DNA of 64,000 nucleotides from Rhizodiscina lignyota (Eukaryota > Ascomycota > Dothideomycetes > Aulographales > Rhizodiscinaceae), in contig ML978122.1 of assembly GCA_010015805.1 (NCBI GenBank), forward strand, positions 1,088,453 through 1,152,452. Direction: 5' to 3'. Shown in pieces: positions 9,926-21,719 of the stretch. The number at the start of each line of letters is the position of its first letter. Within the stretch, counting starts at the first letter, position 1. A model generated the notes under the pieces. The model saw only the letters and a program-made list of their open reading frames with translations. It did not search any database and had not been told where the DNA came from. The translations under genes and the position numbers were made by a program.

Positions 9926-12486
9926 ATGGCCACAAACCCCAGAGCCGTTGTGCTCTTGATCCTCCTCATCCTCCTCCTTTTCTCACCCGACCCGCAAACC
10001 CAATCTCTCCCGCAGCGCTTCCGGTTTGACGATGTCCTCGACCGCGAGTTCTACGCGCTGAATGTGCTGAACCACTCGAGCTATGGCGATTTTGAGCCCA
10101 GCCACGATAGATGGCTGAATATCAGTGGATTTCGGAAGAGTGACGGGTTTGCGTGGGAGGCGCTAGACGAGGTAAAGGAGAGGGTGAGGGGGAAGATTGA
10201 GTGGGTTATCGATGCGGATGCGGCGCATCGGTTTCCTGATTCACCAGATGAGCAAGAAGGGTTCAGGGCGAGATTGCCACTCTATAGGAACATCTCTGGC
10301 TTTGCGAGAGGGACATGGGTGCGATCGAGCAAGGTCACCGATGTGCATACCCCAACGCTCAATCGGACGGCCCTGGGCATCAGTAGCATGTATGGGAATC
10401 AGCCGTTCAATAGAAATATTACTGGCGACAGCGGAAGTGTGAAGTTCCACTTTGATGAGAGGGGTCTAGAGTTTCTACAAGAGAAAGATGGTGTCAAGGA
10501 GTCGAAGGCGCAGTTGACGATACATGATGAATCCAGCAGTGGTGAGGGTTGGGAGATGAAGTTGCACGGCGTGCATTTCCTAGAGAGTGGACTGATGGTT
10601 ATGACTACGACGAGCGAGAAGTGAGTTCCTCTCTATATCTCCATGTAACCAATGATAGTAGCATTGACACTGGCAGGTTTGCGGGCATTTTTGGCTTGCC
10701 ACAATTCATGCCGTCTAATACAACATTCAACTCATCGATGGCCCTTCTGAACCAGACCATCCGTGAAATCATCCAAGAGCAAAAAGACGACATCAGGATT
10801 GTCACGAATCCCTGGACGTCAGCCAGCGATGGAACAATTGAAGGCATCTTCTCACCTCCACACTGCGAGTACGTCGTTTGGTTACAACAACATCCGTTGA
10901 ATATGCCCGAAGAACAGGACGATACTTCGAAGTCGCAGTATCCTCTGGAATCAGTCGAGAAGGAACTACGCTATCCATCAGGCTACATATACAAACCGCC
11001 ACCAAGCATGAAGATGGAAATGCTCATATTTTCCCCTGATTGTGGTTTCGTTCTAGAATCAAAGGGACCCCCAGAGTATACTCCTCGAGAATCACAACAT
11101 CTTCTTGGCCCGAAGATCGAAGTCATTACCAATACAGGACGGCACTTGACTATGATATTTGGTGCCGTTCTGTGTGGGCAGATATATCTTGCATTGATAC
11201 AGATGAAGGAAGCTTCTACGCCATCGACTCGAAGCCGTATCAGCTTCTATACCGTAGCGATTTTGTCTATGGGCGACGGCTTTACAGCAATGGCATTTCT
11301 CCCCCTCGGCATGTTTGTGGAGTCAATGTTCCTGAACTTTCTCGCCGTCTCATTCTTCGCATTCTTCTCCGTTACATTCTTGGACTTGCGGTTCCTCATG
11401 GACATATGGATGGTTCAAGATGAAGAACGGCGACGCCAAGTACGGCAACAGAACGCGCGGAACAGTGGCGACTCAACTCCGTCACCAAATACCACTGCAC
11501 AGCCGACTCCACCTAGTGATACGCCTGTCCCTGCAGTACCTGCCGCACCTGCACCGACACCTGTAATTATCACTCCTGCAGGAGCAGAGACGCTCCCACT
11601 TCCCGCAACCGCGCGGCGCAATCTTCTTTCTGGTGCGACTCCCATTATTCTTCCATCTGATCAAGACGACGAAGCAGGCCAAACCCTTACAACCACCGGT
11701 ACAAACGATTCTCCGACACGACGCTTTGGCGCGCTGTACACACGTTTCTATGCTTTGCTCTTGATCATCGTCTTCCTCTCCCTTCATGCAACCTCCTGGC
11801 CTCTCGGCCTTCGCTCAGCTTACATGAATCTCCTTGCCTTCATCTATTTATCCTGCTGGATCCCGCAGATCTACCGCAACACAATGCGCAACTGCCGCAA
11901 AGCACTACTGTGGAAATACGTAGTTGGCCAAAGCGTCTTGCGCCTCGTGCCATTCGCCTACTTCTACGGCATATACGACAACGTCCTGTTTGTCGAGAAT
12001 GATCGCCGCGCTTTGCTCGTCCTGGCAGGCTGGGTCTGGGTCCAGGTATGGATCCTCGTGATCCAAAATCTCCTCGGACCACGTATCTTCGTGAAGAAGA
12101 GCTGGGTCCCGCCAGCGTATGACTACCACCCGATACTGCGCGAAGACGAGGAAGGCGCCACAATGCCCATTGGCTTCACACAGGCTACTGATGCGGATAC
12201 ATCGTCACCTTCGTCCCCGACGTCGCGCAGGCCGTCCGTTGTGGAGAAGGAAAAGGGAAAGAGGTTGTACGATTGTGCGATTTGTATGCAGGACATCGAG
12301 GTTCCAGTTGTGCTGGCTGGTGGTGCAGACACCTCGTCGGCAGCAAGCTTGCCGGCCAATATTCTAGCGAGAAGGGCATATATGGTTACGCCGTGTCGAC
12401 ATATTTTTCATACGCACTGCTTGGAGGGTTGGATGAGGTATAGGCTGGCCTGTCCAATCTGTAGAGAGACGCTTCCGCCACTCTGA
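9926..12486 (+). CDS. Golgi/endosomal RING E3 ubiquitin ligase, Dsc1/Tul1-like
   Basis: Two exons, 9926-10620 and 10677-12486, give about 834 residues; the intron splits a Lys codon. The N-terminus is a signal peptide (AVVLLILLILLLF). A long lumenal region with many N-glycosylation sequons follows (for example NRTALG, NRNITG, NDSS is lost in the intron). From about residue 390 there are several hydrophobic helices, interrupted by a Pro/Ala/Thr-rich cytosolic loop near residues 490-590. The C-terminus is a RING-H2-type finger from about residue 765: CAICMQDIE, then CRHIFHTHCLEGWM, then CPICRETLPPL at the extreme end. This order matches yeast Tul1 and fission yeast Dsc1, the catalytic subunit of the Golgi Dsc complex that ubiquitinates membrane proteins and, in many fungi, triggers SREBP cleavage. 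Which of these roles applies here is inference. Confidence 0.92.
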
Positions 12487-12830
12487 GCACGAGCGCTTTA
12501 CTGGTAGAAACTACTGGTCGCATTCACGAATCTTAGCCATATGATCCCCGGACAGCACGTCTGTACTTGATAGAGATCGCTCAAGTGTTGCACTATGCAT
12601 TATCAAGAAGTTCAACATCAGGATAACACGCCGTTCGCGTCACGCAGGTGCCCAAAACACGTTCTTCCCGACCCTTCAACACGCTTTAGATCACTGGATG
12701 GACTTGGTGTCGAGTGTATGCCAACACTCATGTTGTTGAGTATAAAGTTTCTAGAACAGTGTAGCTCATCTCTCTCACCTCAGTGACCTCACTCCCTCAC
12801 ACCCTCATCCAAGAACACAAGAAACGAATC
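12487..12830. other. Intergenic spacer
   Basis: Three hundred and forty-four bases between two plus-strand genes. I see no gene, repeat or RNA in it. Confidence 0.4.
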
Positions 12831-13409
12831 ATGCTTCTCGACCCGAACATCATCCTCGCCGCCATCAATGTCCTCCTCTTCCTCAACACCTACAGAATGG
12901 GCCCCGCATACAAAGACACGCCAGAAAAGCAAGCGGCTTCCAGAGGCTACGTCCCCCATCCGGCTCTAAACATGCCGCTGTACCTGTGGGACGTAGCGGG
13001 TGGTCAAGTCCCGGCAATGACTCGTACATCTGAAGAAGATGCAGGGACCGGAACGGCGCCGGCGCCTCCTACGTCAGAAGAGGCACCAGAACCTGAGGAT
13101 CAAGAAGATCACACAGTCGATCAGCACAACGACAGGGATTGGAAGATCGTGTTGGAGAGGTTGTTCAAGGCGGTCAGATTCATCGGAAACTGTGCGGTCA
13201 TTGTCGCGGGCGGTTACGTCGTGCGCAATCTGGAACGCGAAAGGAGGGCCTTCCTGGCGGCCCAGGCTGAGCGTCGCAACTTGGGAGGCCGAGAGGGGAC
13301 GGAGGGTTGGGAGGTTGCTTTCAGTGACGTTGATGAAAGGCACGAATGGGGGATACACTACACACAAGATCGAGGCAAGATACGTGATGCGACTCAGAGC
13401 GAACAATGA
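12831..13409 (+). CDS. Small two-helix membrane protein, unknown
   Basis: A single uninterrupted frame of 192 residues starts at the ATG at 12831; codons upstream in the frame hold no ATG. The N-terminus is a hydrophobic helix (PNIILAAINVLLFLN) and a second one lies near residues 118-136 (FIGNCAVIVAGGYVV). Between them is a conserved-looking block with Tyr, Pro and Trp (RGYVPHPALNMPLYLWDVAGG) and an acidic Glu/Pro-rich linker. The C-terminus is charged. Length and codon use look like a real gene. I do not recognise the family, and no function is proposed. It follows the Dsc1-like gene in the same direction but 344 bp away. Confidence 0.65.
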   Translation: MLLDPNIILAAINVLLFLNTYRMGPAYKDTPEKQAASRGYVPHPALNMPLYLWDVAGGQVPAMTRTSEEDAGTGTAPAPPTSEEAPEPEDQEDHTVDQHNDRDWKIVLERLFKAVRFIGNCAVIVAGGYVVRNLERERRAFLAAQAERRNLGGREGTEGWEVAFSDVDERHEWGIHYTQDRGKIRDATQSEQ

Positions 13410-14044
13410 CCCTCTCTGTTACTTGTTATTCTATGGATAGCAATAGCAAATGTAGAATTGCAGGTTGAAGCCATTAACAAGACACACACTACAATATTTC
13501 TAAGATACGTTTGAATAATCTATGCGTTATAACCTCGTCGTCGTGCGGAGTACCAATGCAATCTATAGCAACAACCAAATTCCAAAGCGCGGCGGCCCAG
13601 TTGGCAGGGTCCAAAAGCAAGCTTACAAAATCAAAGTCTACAAGCGCTACTGGCGTAACGTAAAGCAAGAAAGAAAAGTCCGGCGGGCCAAGCAAGCAAA
13701 TACAAAATACGGCAAGGCAATGTATTCCTTTTCCGGATATGTCATCTCCAAATTCAACATTCCTCCATTCCACCGCGGAAGCGGTACACTCCAGCTCGGC
13801 TGAGCTTTGCATCCATCTGGCCAATAGTGGAAGACCAAAAACGGAACCGGCATTCAATGTGAAGGGCTCACATGTCCGAAGTGGCATATATCCGAAGTCT
13901 CCAGTAAAGGCATCCAGCTATGGGTATGGTGATCGATATCCCGAAAGCTAGAGTGTGGTCAGCAAATGGGTACAGTCGCATCCGGGTGGTAATGATGACT
14001 TACGAATCCAGTGTCTCAAGCAAAAAGTTTTTCGAGCGGGGCTT
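13410..14044. other. Convergent 3' flanks
   Basis: Space between a plus-strand and a minus-strand gene end. Overlapping short frames at 13489-13887 have no family resemblance. Nothing else seen. Confidence 0.4.
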
Positions 14045-15989
14045 TCAGCCCAACTCGACCAGAAGAGCTCTGATCTTCTTCATCGCAGCGAGATCCTCCT
14101 CCGCCTGCTCCAAAGTGACGGCGTCTTCTGGGCCCTCCAGGTTCTGTAGCTTCTCGATGGCGCTATGCTTCCTCTGACTCCACTGCATGTTCAAGGACTT
14201 GAGAGCCTTGTTCCTCTTCTCGCGTGCCACCTGTGCTTCAGCCTCAGCCTTGCTGGGTCTGCCTTTCTTCTCGACTCGTCCGGTCGCGACAACCGCTCCA
14301 GCAGGGGCAGTGCGCCTTCGAGTCAAAGTTGTGGTGGCACGCTTGGTCGGACGCTCATCATCGTGGATGGAGCCAGGGTGATTGTGCACACGCTTCATGT
14401 GGTCGAAGAGGTTATACTTGCGCGGAAAGCCTTGGCCGTCCTTTGAGCGCTCGCAGTCGGGGTAGTGGCAGAGGTGAGGCTTCTGGCCGTGGCCATGCAT
14501 GCCGTGGGCCTCGCGCTGGTGGCGGAGGAGGCAAGCAGTGGAGGAGAATGGAACGTCGATGCAGTCGCGCTCCTTGCAGCGGAATGGTCGGAGATGAGAG
14601 TCGATGTACTTACTGAGATAAGAGGTTAGCCTGGCAGGTAGGAGAGAAGAAAATTAAACTGACTCGTAGTTGCACTTGAGGCGCGTGGGCTTGTGCTCGC
14701 AGTGTTCCTTGTCGAGGAATGGGCAGTGATAGAAGTTGTCTTTGTCGGGAATCGCCGAGTAGAGAGGATCGGAGCGAGCATTCTCGTCGATGGCGGGCCT
14801 GTTGGTCTGGAGCGCCTCCGCAATATCGTCTTCATCTTTGACATCCTCAACTCCAAGCATGTCCGCTGCAGCCTGCTCCGCAAGTCCAGGTCTAAAATAG
14901 AAATTAGTAACTCATTAGCGAAGCGGGATTTAGCTCAAGTATCTCACTGGTCCAGGTCAATGTACTCGCTGTATTGGAATCCCATCACAGAGGATTGCTC
15001 GTCGACCAATGGCGTAGTTGGTGTTGTGGTTGAAGCGGCATCTAGATAGTTAACGCTGCTAACGCCACTGGACAGATGGCGTATCATTGGAACAGGTGCT
15101 CCATTTCCGGTAGAGGCGAAAGGTGCCTGCTGCATCGTGGCAGAGCTGCCCGAGGCATATTCTGACATCATAGTGGCCCTACTCGATGTCCTCGAGGGAA
15201 TGGCCATGGATCCAGTAACAAGCTCTGGGGATTGAGATGGCATGTATGGAACCTGATTGGAAGGCATGTTCATGTGTGATCCATCTTGCGACATCATACC
15301 ACTGTGTGAGCGACCAAAAGCAGGCTGATGGGGAAATGATATGCGTCGAAGAACCGCAGGGCTCTGAATGCTCTGGGTGTAGCCCATTGTCATGGAAGGC
15401 TGCGCATTGGGCGCCTGCATTGGCCACATCGCACTTTGCGAGAGGCCAAGATGACCCATGTCCCCAGAAATGGATCCATCCGAAGGTGGCAGCATGAATC
15501 CAGCAGTCTCTGACTGGCCTTGGTAAGACACAGCACTCACGCTTGGAGAGAAAACACCTTGCATCATCTGCTGGTCTGAATCTGCGAAGGTGTTGTCTTG
15601 CGCATACTGGTATTTGGCCTCGGCGCCTGGTTTTGCTTGTCTCCCTTGAGCATCGGGAAGGCTGACGTATGCGCTGTCATCCATGCTGGACTGAGGAGAA
15701 AACGCGGCGTCACCGACTTGTTCCGGTAGAAAAGACTCGGTCCAGTCGACGACTCGGGCTTCTAAGGCGTCCTGTGAGAGTTCCGGTACGGGAAGAGTAT
15801 CTGTCCACAGGGCAATGTCCCTTGGGTTGAGATGAGAAACTGGTCCACTTGAAGCGTCCAAAACCAACCCGCTGAAAACAAAACGTTAGTATCCAAATCC
15901 GGGAGTGGCATGTTTTGTCATGAGAATACGAAACAATGAAATGACAAGAAAAATAAAAGCCAGCGGTGGTTAAACGGATCCAAGTCCAT
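14045..15989 (-). CDS. C2H2-type zinc-finger transcription factor
   Basis: Three coding exons are clear: about 14948-15871, 14664-14891 and 14045-14612. The main exon encodes a Ser/Gln/Pro/Met-rich low-complexity region typical of activation domains. Exons 2 and 3 encode Cys/His fingers: CPFLDKEHCEHKPTRLKC, then RPFRCKERDC with LLRHQREAH, then HLCHYPDC with YNLFDHMKRVH. After the fingers there is a basic stretch (RRRTAPAGAVVATGRVEKKGR) and a predicted coiled coil at the end. The start is unresolved. The long exon has no ATG at its 5' end and is preceded by a tactaac branch site and ttttcag, so a short first exon lies upstream, perhaps from the ATG at 15987-15989 (MDLDPFNHRW), but its donor (gtcatt) is weak. 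I recognise the architecture but not a named factor. Confidence 0.8.
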
Positions 15990-17822
15990 GGGACGAGCAG
16001 TCTGTTCACTCGTTAGTTCTCGCGCTTTACAACGAACAGATTCAAACAAACCACGACATTGGTGTTGTTGAATATCATCCGTGGGCAACTCCGGAGACTG
16101 AAACTAGACCATCGATAGCTGTCATCAGAAAGATCCCACTGCGGTCGCAGCGTTCCGGGCAACAAAAGTAACAGGAACCCGAGCTCGGATGAGCAAACTG
16201 AAAGTCCGGTGATCATTCTATGGTACATTGGCTCCTCTACTACTGAGACAAAGTGCTGATACTTCAATCGAGCACCGTCAAGTCAGTATACGCACGTCAC
16301 GCGTCTACAACTCTACAATTTAGGTTCCACAACGTACTCTTGCAGGCGATGGCGCCTGTCCCAAATTTTCCCAGCTCCTTGGCAGCGTGAAGTGGCCTTG
16401 AACGTTCCATGTGGGGCGACAGTCCTTTGAGAGTAGAGCAAGACAACAGAAACACCCGGCAAAATCCTCAGAATGGTAGGGCCGTCTCCGAAGTGTGGGG
16501 CGTAAATGTCGATGAACAGAAAACAGGCAGGGTCAAGAACAGCGCGCTCCATGGATTTGAGTAAGATCGTTGTCCAGTGACCATGCATGGCGGCAGTCAA
16601 AGTCGGTGATACCAAAAAACTTGGCAGTCCAGAGCAGAGTGGAGTGGAGTGACCTGATCCTTCTATGGAATCCATGTGGAATGTCCTCAAGCCGGCTGTG
16701 GCAAGTGTCGTCGTCGAAGAGCATTTTGAAGCGATCCTTGCGCGATCATGTGACCGTGCCGACAAACTATCATTTGTTTGTGGCAGAGCAAGTTGCTTGC
16801 AATATCCTGGGGATGGTTGTCGTGAATCCTGAGCGGCCTGCTCGACTAGAGTTGTCTACAAACAATTGCGGCCTGACGGGCGCCAGACAGCGGTTCGTGG
16901 TCCACCACAGCGGCTTGCTGATCCGTATCCAGGATAATGGCTGTCCGTGGCTCTGAACTCACCTGCAAACCGATCTGGCAAAAAAGAACATAGGGAATAC
17001 GAAAAACATTAAAGCAAAAACGCCTCGTTGACAGAGAGAAATCCGGCTTTTAGTACCTGGTATGGGGACCTTCGCGGGTGCGATATTGCATCCTGAGACG
17101 GAGCGGTGAATCCTGAGAGCGAGCGCTCGTTGTCGACTGTAGTGGCCGTTCCAATATAATGCAAACAAAATAATTGAATGAAAAATCCAATTGGGGATAA
17201 AGTCTCTGGGTCGTTTGTATAGTTTCGGTGTCCGTGGAGCGATGCAGAGTGAGATGCAAAAGAGCAAGAAGAACTGGGCGAGCGCGAGAAGAAAAAGGTG
17301 GGCGCGACCAGTTCTCGGGAAGCACAGCGCGTTACTCTCGTAAGCGAGAGTTATCAAGGCAAGCCTCTTGCGTTGTGCTGATCACAGACATTGGCCAGGA
17401 TTGTCCTTGGATTTCCCTGTTTTGCTGCAAGTGAGAGAAACTTTCACGAACCGTAGCGCTTGCTGAGCGAGAGGTTGCAGCACTGACGGGAGCGAGCGCC
17501 CGCGGTTGGCTATTCCCGTTGGCCAAAGCTGCGAAAGGCCCCTGTCAATCACTCCTTCACCGGCTGCCGTGCGATCAGGGTGCGTCGTGACGTGGCACGC
17601 TGGAAACGAGAAAGCAAACAATCAGCGACGAGAACTCAGTCACCTGCGCGATGATGTCGGGCCAATGTAGGAAGACTGTGTGATGCCACGAAGCTTCTCT
17701 CCTGTCTAGAGGCCAAATCCTGACCAAGCCTCCTAAGGCAATCAAAGCACCTTCATGCACGCTGCGGATATTAGCGGCACCTCCATCGTCGAAACGCCGA
17801 GAGTCTCCCTCCGGCCGACCGC
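15990..17822. other. Long non-coding stretch upstream of the zinc-finger gene
   Basis: About 1.8 kb without a supported gene. Frames such as 16313-16765 on the minus strand have no family resemblance. It is the promoter and leader side of the C2H2 gene and the 3' side of the VOC gene. Its length suggests a long 5' untranslated region or extended regulatory DNA. It contains one perfect short hairpin, listed separately. Confidence 0.4.
17334..17351. repeat. Short perfect inverted repeat
   Basis: ACTCTCG and CGAGAGT face each other around a TAAG loop, a seven-base-pair stem. It lies in the long region upstream of the zinc-finger gene. It may be a protein-binding palindrome or chance; a stem this short is expected occasionally. 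Confidence 0.4.
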
Positions 17823-18434
17823 TCAGTCTCTCCCAAGCCAGTACTCGTCCTTGTCGAAAAGAGCGGTTTTCGGATGAGCCTCCAAAGTGTATAAGCGGAG
17901 AAAGCGTCCATCAGGATCCTGATGATGCTCATCAGTACGCGCCTTGTACAACCACTTGGACTTCTTTTTCCAGTTATGAGAAAGGCTGCGTGCTCACCTC
18001 AAACACGAGCACCCAGCCAATAACCCCAGTCAATACTCGACTGTGCTTCACATCCTTGGCCGTGAGCCATTTCTCCCACGATTCCAGGTCTGCTTCGGAA
18101 CCTACGGCCCACGTGACAGGATCGTGACCCCTTTGCTTCTCTGCGTGGTCCGCGTCAAGTCTGAGCATATATCAGCCTTGCTATTGTGCTGCATCGACTG
18201 CTCCACAAAGTGGACAGCTGTAACCTACCGCAGCTCCAGGTTAATGTTGCCAAATAAGGGCATGTCAAGAATGTAGGCGAAGACGCTTCCATCCGCTTTG
18301 AAGTGATCGAATTGCTCAATACGTCTTGCGGAGAGCACATCAGTGTACCACTTGAGCGCCGCGTCAATGTCAGAGCAGGGGAATTTGATGTGATGCACCT
18401 TGGCGATAGCCGGAGGTTGCGAGTCTTCTGACAT
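17823..18434 (-). CDS. Glyoxalase/bleomycin-resistance (VOC) fold protein
   Basis: Three exons: 18229-18434, 17998-18160 and 17823-17918, giving 154 residues, the usual length for one VOC unit. The N-terminus reads VHHIKFPCSDIDAALKWYTD, with the His that starts a VOC metal site and the classic D-x-x-x-x-WY motif. The C-terminus reads DPDGRFLRLYTLEAHP, the DPDG turn and metal-ligand strand. Joins restore LELRLDADHAEK and VLVFEDPDGRF. Family members are lyases, isomerases or extradiol dioxygenases, or bind drugs. The substrate here cannot be told. The protein is probably cytosolic, as no signal is seen. Confidence 0.85.
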
Positions 18435-19626
18435 GATGATGAAGTGGCTTGGTGGTGGTGTAAGTGTCGTAGTCTCAAAATAGAAAGCTGTGCGCCCTTA
18501 TCAAGGCCAGAGAGGTTGAGGTTTTGCGGCGTTGAATGTGGCACAGCAAGGCTCACGCAAGACCTGAAATAGGATTATCGTGACAATTTCAAATTCAGCA
18601 AGATTAGCTCTCGAAGAACACATTGAGTTGGTTTGAGTGAATTCATTTGTGCTTTGATATGTATGTGTACCTATTCAGCGAGGTACGGTGTAGGCGCGAA
18701 GCGAAAGTGGTGATCGGACCTGAATCCACGAGGTCGGGTGGCACAGGCGCCGAATTCAAGACTCACGGCAACAACCTCGCGCATAGGTTCATACACATCC
18801 CGTTCTCGCCCTTCGGCCAGATTGATGACGCCGAATAATCGACGTGTAACTTGCCACAGTGCCTACTAAGATACGTAAATGACAAAAAGAGAAATGCCGA
18901 AGGGTCCGCGATCTTCTTACGATAATTCGAGTCGTGAAGCTTTTCTCGACGATCCTGAATGCCATAAGCCAAGAAGATCATCAAAATGATCGGCCTACAT
19001 CTGAGCACAACAGCGTCCCTGGGGATCGGATTGACCTAAAGGCCCGATTAGCGATGATCTGGTGGCTGCGGTGAGGATGAAAGATGTGCAGGTTACGGAT
19101 CAGATAGGAGCGAAAGATGGAATTGTGTTTCTTCAATGAGGTTCAGTTGAACTATGCATTTGGTTGGAATCATCATTGGACTTGGGATTGGTAGATGAAA
19201 GGGGCATACTTGCTCATTATTGGAAATGGCCTTGTTGCATCCGAGCCGTCGACGTCGATGATGGAAGTTTTGGATGAGAAAAGGTTTTCTTGCAGAGGTT
19301 GCGGCTCTTCCAGCCACATTGCCGCTAACACGGTTTGAGCCTTAGCGCGACATCAGACAGCTGTCACCATGAAAGTACAGCTGGAGCTCTTAGAATTGGT
19401 AATTACAGCAAAACATTTTGTGAAAGTAGTGCAATATTACATCAAACTCTCTGATTCAAGAACTCTCTGGTGTCCACGAACTGCAGCTTTTGTTGAAGTC
19501 CACACGCTTTCGATCCCCGATTGAAACTCAGCGGTTTATCTCTGCCATCCTGCGAACGACAAGCTCGAGAAAGCTACCCTAAGAATCTCCTCTCATCGGG
19601 TATTGCACAAAACCGAGCTTGGTTCA
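18435..19626. other. Divergent promoter region, VOC gene and USE1
   Basis: About 1.2 kb between divergent genes. Short minus-strand frames at 18763-19008 and 19093-19317 have no family features. No repeat or RNA gene recognised. Confidence 0.4.
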
Positions 19627-20606
19627 ATGGCAAGATCTCTCCCGCCAGAGCCAATAGGCAAAGACTATACATATAAGAACCTGTCCAGGCTCCTGTCTCG
19701 CTTGGACGACAAGCTCCTCTTGCCAGACAATGAGTCTACTCTGATTCACAATTCCTACGAGAGATCCAAAACTGAAACGGTAGAATCCATCCAACGCCTT
19801 TCTATCCCATACACTGACCGATGGATCATTGCGCACAGAATCTCGAATATGCTCGATCACTCCTTCTGCGCCTGGAACATGACAGTTCCAATATCAAGAT
19901 ACAGAACCGAAAGCAAGCTATGCAAGCGGATCTACAATCTAAGCGCAACGAGATAAAGCGCCTTAGCCAGCGACTACAAGAACTCAATGACCTTGCGGTC
20001 AACTCGGATGATGATGAGGATGAGGAGCAAGAGGAGGATGAAGCTGAGACACAGTCAAAGTGGACGGCGGCCAGTCATACAGTGCCTTCACAAAACGGGG
20101 ATCATAACAATTTAGACCATGGAGATAAATCTATTCAGAGTCCGTCGACAACGACTAGTGCGGCGCTTCGGTCAAGACATCCTCGTATAGCGAGTACTCC
20201 AGCAGCAACCACCAGTGCCAGTCTGTTCCCACCAAACTTCAAACCTCCCTCTACAAACGTCGATCTTGATCCCAATCTATCTCAAACCGAAGCTCTCCTC
20301 TCGCACAACCGCCGCGAACAGGAGAACCTGACGGACTCACTTCTCGACCTAGTATCTCAATTCAAAGCATCCGCTATACAATTCCAGACATCGTTAGAGT
20401 CAGAGAAGGATGTATTAGCCCAAGCGACAAGCGGGCTAGATAAGAATGCTACTGGAATGGAGGTTGCGGGTCGTCGTATGGGTACGCTTCGGCGAATGAC
20501 GGAGGGCAAGGGCTGGTGGGCAAGAATGAAGATATACGGACTCATTGTTCTGCTTTACGTGGTAGCGCTGGTGATCATATTCGTACTACCAAAACTGCGG
20601 TTCTAA
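19627..20606 (+). CDS. USE1: SNARE protein Use1 (ER Qc/Use1 family)
   Basis: Two exons, 19627-19779 and 19839-20606, give 306 residues. The join restores KTETNLEYARSLLLRLEHDS, the typical Use1 N-terminal helix. The N-terminus (NLSRLLSRLDDKL) matches the Use1 pattern. A highly acidic linker follows near residues 95-115 (DDDEDEEQEEDEAE), then a Ser/Thr-rich region. The SNARE helix is REQENLTDSLLDLVSQFKAS and onward, and the protein ends with a tail anchor (YGLIVLLYVVALVIIFVLP) and a short KLRF tail. Family role: ER-resident SNARE acting with Sec20, Ufe1 and Sec22 in Golgi-to-ER retrograde fusion. The stop lies only 108 bp from the stop of the convergent neighbour. Confidence 0.9.
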
Positions 20607-20713
20607 GCCTGGGACATCCAACTCGTTTCCAATCGTGCATTTGCGAGAGGCACTTTCAATCCCTCACATCTTCGAATGAGGCGTTCACAACAGCTTCAGA
20701 GCTGTTTACCATA

Positions 20714-21719
20714 TCAGATGGCATCCTTCCACCATCTCTCTGTGCGAGCCTTGTGGAAGGTGGGGTCATCTTCAGCGTCTTCCCTTTGCTCTTCGATCAT
20801 CGACTGAAACCATGCCCTCCAGACTTCGGTATCAGCGCCAGCGACAGGTATGCCACGCTCATCGTCATCCTCGTCTACAATCTCCTCCAACTTGGTCCGA
20901 AAGCGAGCGAACATAACGAGCAGGCTGAGCTGTCCATTTGGAGCCCTCCACAGCTCGTACTTGCGCTTCTCGTACGTCGGGTCACTAGTCGGCTTCTTCT
21001 CTCCGGTACCAATGAACTTCCACTCCTGAAGTACGATCTCGATGCACTTGTTGCAATAGTGTTTGGCCTTGTAGAGCAGTCCGGTTTTCTTCATGAGGCG
21101 CATGGCAGCCATTACCTCCACATCCGTCACCCCGAAGTGACCCTTCCGCGCAATCTGCAGGCAGATCTTAGCGCAGTCATTAAGCCGGTGCTCTTCGAAA
21201 GCTTCGATTGCCTATTGCAAGTAAAGTAACGTCAGGAACACTATCTTTGGCTCATTGTTTGCGCACCTGCTCCAGGCTGGGAGTGTAACCCTCAGCGGGG
21301 ACATGCAGAGGAGGACCATTGACCCATTCTAGAAGATCCTCTGCCTCTGCATCTGTCAGGTAGGGCAAGTCTTCTCGGTCCTGGTCCACGGAGACGACGT
21401 TCGGCGTGTTGTTGTTCTCTGGCGGCGGTGTCATCTCCCCGGTGTCTGGTCGAAGTTGTGCTGCCTCATTATCTTCCTGTTCGTCCTCAGCCTCTTCATC
21501 ACTCTCCAGCTCCTCCTCCTCTTCAGTATCATTTTCGTGCATCTCCGGCGCAATTCCATTAGGCTTCACCCAACCGAATTCAGCACTGAAGATTGGCGAC
21601 TTCTTGGGAGGCGGACGAGCAGCTCCTTCGCCGGCGTCGAGGTGTTGAGCTTCAATGCCGTTATCTTGATCGTTGTTTCCCGCCATATTCTCCGTATCTT
21701 TCATCTCCGTATCTTCCAT
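20714..21719 (-). CDS. Acidic protein of unknown function
   Basis: Two exons, 21267-21719 and 20714-21211, encode about 316 residues. The ATG at 21717-21719 is the first in frame (MEDTEMKDTENMAG). The first 100 residues are acidic and disordered, with runs of Glu and Asp (DTEEEEELESDEEAEDEQED). A short conserved-looking motif, KSPIFSAEFGWVKPNG, sits at about residue 40. The C-terminal half is helical with a Cys pair and aromatic residues (KAKHYCNKCIEIVLQEWKFI, KRKYELWRAPNGQLSLLVMF). I do not recognise a domain. The intron is supported by clean gtgcgc and ttgcaatag borders and frame. It is convergent with USE1. Confidence 0.7.

Noticed and set aside
16313-16765. A 150-codon minus-strand frame
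   Set aside because: No ATG-led conserved block, no domain and no splice partners; treated as chance in a long non-coding stretch.
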